In this document: positions 57,969 through 64,000 of the stretch, in pieces
Numbering within the stretch: position 1 is the first letter of the stretch
Layout of the letters: every line of letters starts with the position of its first letter
Source of the DNA: Betaproteobacteria bacterium HGW-Betaproteobacteria-7
GTDB lineage: Bacteria > Pseudomonadota > Gammaproteobacteria > Burkholderiales > Rhodocyclaceae
Assembly: GCA_002840765.1 (NCBI GenBank)
Contig: PHCE01000003.1
Span: 149,743-213,742, forward strand
Direction: 5' to 3'
DNA length: 64,000 nucleotides
Made by a program: the position numbers and the translations under genes
The notes under the pieces: model-generated
Seen by the model: only the letters and a program-made list of their open reading frames with translations
Database searches by the model: none
Told to the model about the DNA's origin: nothing

Positions 57969-59312
57969 ATGCTTACTGACACCACGCTTAAATCGCTGAA
58001 ACCCAAAGACAAGGCGTACAAGAAAACGGATCGAGACGGCATGTACGTTACCGTCTCGCCAGCTGGCACCATTTCCTTTCGCTACGACTACCGATTGAAC
58101 GGGCGCCGCGAGACGCTGACGATTGGGCGGTACGAGGCTGGGCGGGAAAGCAGGGGGGCAAAAGAACTCGCCGAAGTTGATTACGGCGCAGTCCTGTCGC
58201 TGCAGGATGCAAGGGCGCTACTGGATCGCGCTAGGCGGTCTGTGGAGCAGGGTGATTCGCCGTCTCGCGCCAAGGTCGAAAAACGAACCGCCGCAAATGA
58301 AGCTCTGACCTTTGATGGCTGGGCGCAAAAATATTTCGCCTTCAAGGCCGACCCGAAAAGTGGGGCAGAGCAGTTAGCCGATAGCACCCTGGCGGTGCGT
58401 AAATCTACATATAAGCGCGTCCTGGCAGACAAACTGGGCAAGCTGAAGCTGGAGGAGGTAACGCCGCAGCGGCTAAAGGCGCTGTGCGACGAGGTAAAAG
58501 ATAAGCGCGGCCCTGCTGTGGCGGTGCATGCGCGTGAAATTGTCCTGGCTGTATTTCGCCACGTTCAGAATTCTGGCGTGGCGATTTCAAATCCTGCAGA
58601 GGCAGTCAGGGCCAGCGCCATCGCAACTTTCCAGCCGCGTGACAGGGCGCTAAGCCCAACGGAAGTGCGAAAGTTCTTTGCTGCCGTTGAGGGTGTTCCG
58701 ACAACGCCAACACTTCGACTGGCGTTGAAATTCGTTCTGCTGACTGGCGTTCGCAAAGGGGAATTCATCAACGCCACATGGGACGAAATCGATTTTGAAT
58801 CGGAACGGTGGATCATTCCTGCCGAACGCATGAAGGCCAGAGACGCCCATATCGTTTATTTGTCGGACCAAGCCCTAGATATTCTCACGGCGTTGCGCAC
58901 CTGCTTTGGGGCAAGCCGGTATCTGCACCCTGGTCGATACGACAGCGATATTCCGATCAGTAACGCAACCCTAAACCGCATAATTGATTCCGCTGTGGAG
59001 CGCATCAGGAAAGACGAACCCGATTTCCAAACGTTCGGCGTCCATGATCTGCGCCGCACCTTCAGCACGAGCCTGAACAAAGCCAAATTTGACGAACGCT
59101 GGATTGAGCTGTCACTGGCGCATCGCCCCCGCAATACGATAGCGGCGACCTATAACGTTGCGAATTACGCAACAGAGCGTCGCATCATGCTGCAGTGCTG
59201 GGCTGATATGGTTGATTGCTGGATCAATGGCAATTCAGCGCGTGACGTGATTGCCGAAGCCAAGCGCAAGGCCGCTGAGGTTTTGGACCTGGAAGTGGAC
59301 GAGGATTTGTAG
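57969..59312 (+). CDS. P4-type tyrosine recombinase (integrase)
   Basis: 447 residues from ATG 57969 (ribosome site GGAGG); the track start 57918 has none. N-terminal DUF4102 arm-binding domain (MLTDTTLKSLKPKDKAYKKTDRDGMYVTVSPAGTISFRYDYRLNGRRETLTIGRYEAG), core-binding domain, and catalytic domain with Arg in LTGVRKGEF, HDLRRTFSTSLN (HxxR), His in LAHRPRNTIAATYNVANY and the nucleophile Tyr. It should integrate the element at guaA. GC content drops from here to the window end. Confidence 0.93.
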   Translation: MLTDTTLKSLKPKDKAYKKTDRDGMYVTVSPAGTISFRYDYRLNGRRETLTIGRYEAGRESRGAKELAEVDYGAVLSLQDARALLDRARRSVEQGDSPSRAKVEKRTAANEALTFDGWAQKYFAFKADPKSGAEQLADSTLAVRKSTYKRVLADKLGKLKLEEVTPQRLKALCDEVKDKRGPAVAVHAREIVLAVFRHVQNSGVAISNPAEAVRASAIATFQPRDRALSPTEVRKFFAAVEGVPTTPTLRLALKFVLLTGVRKGEFINATWDEIDFESERWIIPAERMKARDAHIVYLSDQALDILTALRTCFGASRYLHPGRYDSDIPISNATLNRIIDSAVERIRKDEPDFQTFGVHDLRRTFSTSLNKAKFDERWIELSLAHRPRNTIAATYNVANYATERRIMLQCWADMVDCWINGNSARDVIAEAKRKAAEVLDLEVDEDL

Positions 59313-59476
59313 CTCGCTGCACAAATTCGCCAACGCAAATCCGGCCACGATAGCTGGGTTGATGGGCTCAAACTAAGTGACGGGACATAACACTGACAGA
59401 GACTGTGCTGATTATGTTGTTGCCTGTACTCTTGATGACGTACTAGCGAAAAGCGAATAAGCCTAATTGGGGGAAT

Positions 59477-60202
59477 ATGGACGACTTGGACTGGCAGTAC
59501 ACCCAGACGGATGATTCAGGCACCGAAAAGTGGTGCGATATCGCTAGGCAGATCGAGTCCGGATTTCTGACGCTGCTCGAGTATTTTGATTCCGACAGTG
59601 ACGGCCTTCAAACGTACCTGGATCAGGTTGCCCTGATTGATTGGTTTCCTATTCCCTATTTGCCGCAATCGGCGGAGGAATACCTTGATGCGGAAGAGAG
59701 GGAATTTGCGGAACTGATCGATAAATTCCCTTTAAAGCCTGAAGTTCTCACGGACAAGAACCGCGTCTTTCGACAAATTATGGTGGTTTATTGCAGTGAA
59801 TTATTGAAGGCAAAGGCCGCACTCAAGGCAGGACTGACGGAAAAAGCATGGTGGCATTGGTCGTGTGCTTGTTATCATCACGGGATGTCACAAGGCTATT
59901 ACTTGAGGACAAAACCAGCGGATGATAAAAGGCGGAATGGGAAACAGGGTGGGCTCGCCAAGGCAGCAAAAAAGCGGCTGGAAGTTCGAAAAGCTTGTAT
60001 TACGCATCTAATAAACAATCGCCCGATGGGTGGTTGGACATCTCCGCAAGCCGCCGTCGATATTGTGGCTCCAATAGTGAAGGATTCGCTTAAAAAGATA
60101 AGCGAAGAGCTCGATGTCGACGCGCTGCTTTACGAATGGTTGAACGATGACCCGGTAGTTCAGCAAGCAGGCGGTTTCAGAATGCGGTGTACAAAGGAAT
60201 GA
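59477..60202 (+). CDS. Unknown cytoplasmic protein of the integrated element
   Basis: 241 residues; ribosome site GGGGGAAT. Acidic N-terminus (MDDLDWQYTQTDDSGTEKWCDIARQIESGFLTLLEYFDSDSDG), a middle helical region containing KAWWHWSCACYHHGMSQGYYL, a basic patch (DDKRRNGKQGGLAKAAKKRLEVRKACITHLIN) and an acidic C-terminal half. Proteins with the GKQGGLAKAAKK pattern occur as cargo in integrative elements, but I do not recognise a function. Confidence 0.65.
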   Translation: MDDLDWQYTQTDDSGTEKWCDIARQIESGFLTLLEYFDSDSDGLQTYLDQVALIDWFPIPYLPQSAEEYLDAEEREFAELIDKFPLKPEVLTDKNRVFRQIMVVYCSELLKAKAALKAGLTEKAWWHWSCACYHHGMSQGYYLRTKPADDKRRNGKQGGLAKAAKKRLEVRKACITHLINNRPMGGWTSPQAAVDIVAPIVKDSLKKISEELDVDALLYEWLNDDPVVQQAGGFRMRCTKE

Positions 60203-60681
60203 TTGCAGCGAGGTCGATCATTACATCACAGGAGCGACCCGGCAGCCCCACACGATCGCGTGCACCAGCACGCGATGGCTCAAAGCCGAACCGCAATTGA
60301 GCAAAGACACGCAGGGCTCCGCCCGCGAGTTCGCACAACTCAGCTGGTTCCGCACGGGCGATCCGTGTGCACCTGACCTTCCTCCGTTTTTACCATCCGT
60401 GTCGCTCTGGCCAAGCTTGAGTCCGAACGGAATACGACCATAACGCCGCATGTCTCTGTTTTCGGGTGGCTCTGGCCTAGAGCGCGCGCTATTCCTGCGC
60501 CTAGCATTTCCCCTCCGTCGCTTTACCTCATTTAAATACATAAAAACTTGCGAAGACGCCGACCAGCAGGGCGATTCAGGCTGATCCGGTAAGATTTTAC
60601 TGGCGCTAGGCGGTGCTTGTAGTTTCGTACTCCTAAATCATTCGGAAACTGCAATTCCGCAGTGTCCAAATAGGAGTAACC
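60203..60681. other. 480-bp stretch without a convincing gene
   Basis: The only candidate is a minus-strand ORF at 60221-60541, rich in Arg and Ser (KRRRGNARRRNSARSRP) and ending SALSHRVLVHAIVWGCRVAPVM. That ending resembles short Ash/Icd-like ORFs found near AlpA genes in P4-type elements. The rest is AT-richer sequence with the AlpA ribosome site (AGGAG) at its end. Confidence 0.35.
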
Positions 60682-60978
60682 ATGCATAACAAAACCCCCA
60701 TGGATGCCGCTTCGCAGCTGGCGAAGATGAGGCAACCTAACCTCGAATGCAGCAGCGCCTTGACCGAGGTGAACTCGATTGCTCAGCCAATCTACAAGGC
60801 ACTGCGCATCCTTCGCATGAAGCAACTGATAGAGCGTACGCAACTGTCGCGTGCAACGCTGTACGGCCTCATGGTGAGTGATCCCACTTTCCCGCGCAAG
60901 ATTAAGTTAACGGCTCGCACAGTTGGTTGGCTTGAAACCGAGGTGGATGCCTGGATCGTATCGCGTGCCTTAGCGTGA
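60682..60978 (+). CDS. AlpA-family transcriptional regulator
   Basis: 98 residues. The AlpA winged-helix signature is clear: KALRILRMKQLIERTQLSRATLYGLMVSDPTFPRKIKLTARTVGWLETEVDAWIVSRA. AlpA proteins activate integrase or excision genes of P4-like elements. The first 45 or so residues before this domain are a non-conserved extension; a start at Met further inside is possible, but the ATG at 60682 has a good ribosome site (AGGAG). Confidence 0.9.
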   Translation: MHNKTPMDAASQLAKMRQPNLECSSALTEVNSIAQPIYKALRILRMKQLIERTQLSRATLYGLMVSDPTFPRKIKLTARTVGWLETEVDAWIVSRALA

Positions 60979-60991
60979 ATCGGAGGAGAAG

Positions 60992-61078
60992 ATGAATTTT
61001 TTTACTCAGATACCTAACCGTCGCCTTCAGTGGCCGGCCGATTTCATCGAACATCTCATGGGAGATGTGGCGCAATGA
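60992..61078 (+). CDS. 28-residue ORF translationally coupled to the next gene
   Basis: Too short for the ORF track. A strong ribosome site (GGAGGAGAAG) precedes ATG 60992. The product is MNFFTQIPNRRLQWPADFIE plus eight residues. Its TGA overlaps the next ATG (ATGA at 61075). The ribosome site and overlap support real translation, at least as a leader for the next gene. Confidence 0.6.
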   Translation: MNFFTQIPNRRLQWPADFIEHLMGDVAQ

Positions 61079-61368
61079 ATCAAGAAGACATCAAACCCAT
61101 CGCGTTTGACCGCTCTGCGCAACTGGATATTCAAACGCTAATCAGCGCTACCAAGGCCATTCAGCCGGTGAAAGCGCCGGCTGAAGAAATTTTTTCCAAG
61201 CTTTACTTGAATGCCAAAGAAGCTCTGGAGCGCGGTGTTACACGTAAAGAGCTGTTGGCAATGTGGGCAAAAAATAAATTCAAGCTGCATCCAGCGAAAT
61301 TCAAGGCTCTGTACAACGCCGAAGCTAGGAAGCGCGGTGACGTTATCGAGAGGGGCGAGAATGATTAA
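61075..61368 (+). CDS. Unknown 97-residue protein of the integrated element
   Basis: 97 residues from ATG 61075, coupled to the upstream 28-residue ORF (ATGA) and to the DUF3987 gene by an 8-base overlap. Acidic N-terminus, then AEEIFSKLYLNAKEALERGVTRKELLAMWAKNKFKLHPAKFKALYNAEARKRG, a helical DNA-binding-like region with a helix-turn-helix feel. Genes of this size regularly precede DUF3987 in mobilizable elements. Role unknown. Confidence 0.7.
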   Translation: MNQEDIKPIAFDRSAQLDIQTLISATKAIQPVKAPAEEIFSKLYLNAKEALERGVTRKELLAMWAKNKFKLHPAKFKALYNAEARKRGDVIERGEND

Positions 61369-62755
61369 GCAAGTTTCTCAGTACCCCATCGATGCTTTGG
61401 TCAAGGTAGTGCGCGAGGCTGTCCTGGAAGTGCAACAAAATGTCCAAGCACCGATGCCATTGTGTGCTGTTTCAGCATTATCAACGCTTGCCGCGGCTAC
61501 GCAAGAAAAAATCAAAGTCATTTTGCCTTGGGGGGGTTATCCAAAACAGGTCGGAACGTATTGGGCCGTAATTGCCGAGTCAGGTGAGCGAAAAACTGCT
61601 GTCGATAATATCTTCGGCAGGGAGATTGGGCTGCGCGACCTCGAGCGCAAAAAAACTTACACAGCAGATCTCACCCAGTACGAGACAGAAAACCGTATCT
61701 GGAACATAGGTGAGGGTTCGCTTGTGCGTCAGATTGCGGCTCTGGATAAAAACGGTGAACCAGCAGATGAATTGCGCCAGCAATTGGACGCACATCTCAA
61801 GCGCAAGCCAATGAAACCGAGATTGCGTCGTCTTGTTCGTCAGGACATCAACGAGCGCGCCATAATGGACGCACTTGAAGGAATGGGAGAATCTATTGCC
61901 GTTATCTGTAATGAGGGTGAAATCCTGTTGCGCAGCGCTTTACTGAGCAAACCAAGTCTTCTCAATAAAGCCTGGGATGGTGGTCCGTTCCACTTTGATC
62001 GCAAGGATCACAGCATCGCTGCGGACGATATACGTTCTACGGTTTCACTCATGGTGCAGAGCGCTGTCCTTGAGGCGTATTTGGACAAACGCGGCAAGGT
62101 CGTGCGTGGGTCAGGCTTGTGGGCACGCTTCCTAATATGTTGGCCACCTTCGATGCAAGGTTGGCGCTATACCTCAGCTGTCGAATCGACATGGGAAAGC
62201 CTCGATGCCTACCATGGTCGTATTAAGGAAATCCTGGCCGATGACATGCAGTATGTGTACGAATTCGATGCCGATGCTAAGGCGGAATTCATCACACTAC
62301 TGAATCGGATCGAGGAGGAAATCCGACCGTGGGGAGGGGGGTTGTCTGATATCAGCGATTTTGCCTCGAAGGCGGGTGAGAATACTGCGCGCATCTCGGC
62401 ACTGCTCCATCACGTCAGCCAGCAGCAGGGAAAAATCACGGCTGATACCCTGTACCGTGCTTGGGCTATCGTCCAGTGGCACTTGGAGGAAGCGCAGCGT
62501 ATCTTTTCTCCACAGTTCGGTGTGTCACAGGTTCAGAGCGATGCGCAGTTGCTGGAGTCATACCTACGCAAGCGTTTCTTCGAACTTATTGTTAAAGTAC
62601 TTCCACGCACTGACGTTTTACACTGCGGTCCAATACGTGATTTGGGCCGCTTCAACGCTGCGTTAGATTACCTTGAAGCTCAGGAGAAAATCTGGATTGG
62701 GACTCTGAAGCGTACGAAATTCATCAATCGGGGGCAATACTGGCAGCAGTATTGA
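61361..62755 (+). CDS. DUF3987-domain protein (replication-type ATPase-like)
   Basis: 464 residues from ATG 61361 (the track start 61211 is a shadow extension). DUF3987 pattern: MPLCAVSALSTLAAATQEKIKVILPWGGYPKQVGTYWAVIAESGERKTAVDNIFGREI, with a P-loop-like GERKT segment, then AVICNEGEILLRSALLSKPSLLNKAWDGGPFHFDRKDHSI and WARFLICWPPSMQGWRYTS. DUF3987 proteins are common in mobile elements and resemble helicase or primase ATPases, probably serving element replication. A strong terminator follows. Confidence 0.85.
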   Translation: MIKQVSQYPIDALVKVVREAVLEVQQNVQAPMPLCAVSALSTLAAATQEKIKVILPWGGYPKQVGTYWAVIAESGERKTAVDNIFGREIGLRDLERKKTYTADLTQYETENRIWNIGEGSLVRQIAALDKNGEPADELRQQLDAHLKRKPMKPRLRRLVRQDINERAIMDALEGMGESIAVICNEGEILLRSALLSKPSLLNKAWDGGPFHFDRKDHSIAADDIRSTVSLMVQSAVLEAYLDKRGKVVRGSGLWARFLICWPPSMQGWRYTSAVESTWESLDAYHGRIKEILADDMQYVYEFDADAKAEFITLLNRIEEEIRPWGGGLSDISDFASKAGENTARISALLHHVSQQQGKITADTLYRAWAIVQWHLEEAQRIFSPQFGVSQVQSDAQLLESYLRKRFFELIVKVLPRTDVLHCGPIRDLGRFNAALDYLEAQEKIWIGTLKRTKFINRGQYWQQY

Positions 62756-62770
62756 TCCAGCCAGACGGGT

Positions 62771-62802
62771 AAAACAGGGGAGGTGGAGTGAGCCCCTGTT
62801 TT
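62771..62802 (+). terminator. Terminator after the DUF3987 gene
   Basis: AAAACAGGGG-aggtggagtgag-CCCCTGTTTT is a perfect 10-bp stem with a 12-base loop, 15 bases after the stop codon; the stem itself ends in TTTT. Confidence 0.8.
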
Positions 62803-63153
62803 GGGGTCATGGGTATAGCCATGCGAACTAGGTGCGACCTGCGACGTCGAATTTGACTCATTATGACGTATGAAATCTGGATCGCCACATGAAACGTAAT
62901 CCGAATCAATTTTCCGAAAGTCATCAGATTTGAATGCGATTCGTGCGACTAATCGCACGAATCGCATAGTTTTTCGGGATGCGGCAGATGGCGGGTTGCT
63001 CAGTTTTACATCCGCGAAGGCACCCTGGCCTCGGTGCCCCCTAGGGGGGCATGACAGGGTCGCTGTCGATTGGATTGATTCTAATGCCATTGGCTATGCG
63101 ACCATTCATGCCATGAGTTGTGGTATCGGTTTGACTGTCTCCCACATCTATCC
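62803..63153. other. Gene-free region with a long perfect palindrome
   Basis: No gene is seen. It holds ATGCGATTCGTGCGA-ctaa-TCGCACGAATCGCAT (62934-62967), a perfect 15-bp stem with a 4-base loop followed on the plus strand by AGTTTTTC. This could be a bidirectional-region terminator for the convergent DUF3987 and relaxase genes, or part of a transfer origin or regulator site for the mobilization genes. Confidence 0.6.
62934..62967. repeat. Perfect 15-bp inverted repeat, 4-base loop
   Basis: Both arms match exactly. TTTTTC follows closely on the plus strand, which is terminator-like. The stem is longer and more perfect than the other terminators in this window, and the CGATTCG/TCGCACGA core is unlike them, so an oriT-like or protein-binding role is also possible. 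Confidence 0.8.
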
Positions 63154-63900
63154 TTAAACAGACGCTATTTCAGATTGCTTGTGGCTCGTTTGCACTTGGC
63201 TTCGCAGTTGACGCTGTCGGTTTGCCACGTACATCCTCTTGTCTTCCTCTGACAGTTGATTGATACGCGCCGGCCCGAGGTGTTGCTCCGGTGTTCGATC
63301 GATGCCTTGTTCCTTGAGCGTTCGGTGATCAACCCTCGCTGTGTGGCCTGCCATTTTCAAAGCAGCGTTTTGCAGCTCGGCACACGTTTTGCGCGTTTGA
63401 ATGAGTTCGTCTCGTAGCGCGAGGCGATTCTTACCACCGCTTTCCTTTTTGCATCCGCCGCGATCCGGCTGCTTGGGGTTGTGGCGGCTAAATGTTTGCT
63501 CGGGTGATCGCTCGATGCCGTCTTGCTTGCGGTCGGAGTACATCAAGTGGAGATGCGTGTTGGTCTTGCCTTCGAGTGCTGATCGAGGCGCATGCATCGC
63601 GAACTGATAAGGCTTGCCCGGGGTCATCGTCTTGATCATGTCCTGGACCAAGGCTTGCTGCTGCTCGCGTGTCAGCTCAGCAGGTAGTGCGATTTCGTGC
63701 TCTCGATAGACAGCACCGTTGGCTCGTTCGTGCTTATCGCCAGCTTTCCAGAACAGGGCCGGATTATCCATTGCCCATGCCGGCATGTTGCCGTGTCCTG
63801 TAGCGAGCAGATCCTCACGGTGGCTGTGTTTGCCTTGTCTTGCAATGTAGGCAGCGTGATTGGCAGCAGTGCCTTTCTTTCCGCTTTTGATCGAGTGATG
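63154..63900 (-). pseudogene. MobA/MobL-family relaxase, 5' end cut by an IS
   Basis: About 248 codons are open. Reading upstream of the track ATG (63786) in frame adds HHSIKSGKKGTAANHAAYIARQGKHSHREDLLATGHGN, the conserved N-terminus of plasmid MobA/MobL relaxases with the Tyr of AAYIARQG. Further in come NPALFWKAGDKHERANGAVYREHEIALP, the metal-binding TNTHLHLMYSDRKQDGIERSPEQTF (HxH) and a charged C-terminal part. Upstream of HHSIKSG the frame turns into IS sequence with no ATG, GTG or TTG before the TAA at 63921, so the start codon appears lost. The relaxase would nick DNA at an oriT for mobilization. It is probably inactive unless expressed from an unseen start. Confidence 0.75.
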
Positions 63901-64000
63901 GGGTAATCCCCCCGGAAATTAGCGGCAGTTAAAAGTAGAATTTTCTCCACAGCAGCCCGAGGAAGTTTTACATGAAGACGTCACGCTTTTCAGACAGCCA
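63899..64000 (+). mobile_element. Left end of an IS3-family insertion sequence
   Basis: From about 63899 the sequence (TGGGGTAATCCCCCCGG, then GGAAATTAGCGGCAGTTAAAAG) has the look of an IS3-family end. It is followed by a start codon at 63972 for the transposase OrfA. The exact end cannot be fixed without the right end, which lies outside the window. Confidence 0.6.
63972..64000 (+). CDS. IS3-family transposase OrfA, first codons only
   Basis: ATGAAGACGTCACGCTTTTCAGACAGC translates to MKTSRFSDS, the N-terminus typical of IS3-family OrfA proteins (MKxSRFxDSQI). Only nine codons are visible before the window ends. Confidence 0.6.

Noticed and set aside
60532-60843. 103-residue minus-strand ORF opposite the AlpA gene
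   Set aside because: It is antisense to a clear AlpA gene and shows no recognisable pattern.
63672-63950. 92-residue minus-strand ORF MEKILLLTAANFRG
   Set aside because: It is out of frame with the relaxase and runs from IS end sequence into the shadow of relaxase codons.

Overview
The window is about 62% GC and gene-dense. Its content suggests a betaproteobacterium of the Rhodocyclales (Dechloromonas/Azonexus-like): a urea ABC transporter, an acidic amino-acid ABC transporter with periplasmic asparaginase, TAXI-type TRAP transport, several sigma-54 two-component systems, c-di-GMP enzymes, guaBA and smpB-ratAB. The taxonomic placement is an inference from gene content, since no rRNA or tRNA is present.

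Layout. 0-2.7 kb: the start of a type II secretion gspF (cut by the window edge) and gspG, then a FccB-like flavoprotein and its cytochrome c, all on the minus strand. 2.9-5.9 kb: a GlrK-QseG-GlrR type system whose response regulator has a badly degraded AAA+ domain. 6-10.8 kb: urtBCDE on the minus strand, interrupted between urtD and urtE by a roughly 500-bp imperfect palindrome. 11-13.6 kb: a four-gene MNIO/bufferin-type RiPP operon (Cys-repeat precursor, DUF692 enzyme, DUF2063 partner, DoxX). This is the most exciting system in the window. 14.3-25.6 kb: acidic amino-acid uptake and catabolism (gltIJKL, ansB, aspA, a MarC protein) with two DctD/AauR-type sigma-54 activators and one DctB-type kinase. 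The gltI promoter shows a clear -24/-12 element and two upstream palindromes.

25.7-29.1 kb is an accessory block (Fic protein, VapBC, two lower-GC unknown genes, short repeats). 29.3-34.5 kb is a TAXI TRAP operon (binding protein, fused permease, DUF1850, DctB-like kinase), also behind a sigma-54 promoter with palindromes of the same core as at gltI. 34.7-42 kb carries a HEMRH secreted protein, an orphan CcoQ-like peptide, a diguanylate cyclase, urtA (26 kb away from urtB but sharing a 28-bp upstream motif with it) and a histidine kinase/GGDEF-EAL pair. 42.2-54.5 kb is mostly housekeeping or stress genes: GST, a disulfide oxidoreductase with a peroxiredoxin-glutaredoxin fusion, a COG2509 flavoprotein, a TonB receptor, an Hpt protein, a NarL-type regulator, a metallo-beta-lactamase-fold lipoprotein, a FrnE-like DsbA protein, a TRIC/UPF0126 channel, smpB and ratA-rnfH.

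54.6-57.8 kb is guaB-guaA. A P4-type integrase follows guaA directly and starts a lower-GC integrative mobilizable element that runs to the window end (AlpA regulator, a 28-aa coupled ORF, DUF3987 protein, MobA/MobL relaxase). The relaxase appears to be cut at its 5' end by an IS3-family element whose first codons lie at the last bases of the window.

How the genes work together: the centre of the window looks like a nitrogen and organic-acid acquisition region. Asparagine and glutamine are deamidated in the periplasm by AnsB, Glu/Asp are imported by GltIJKL, aspartate is split to fumarate and ammonia by AspA, and urea enters through UrtABCDE. Sigma-54 activators sense dicarboxylates or acidic amino acids and control at least two of the transporters.
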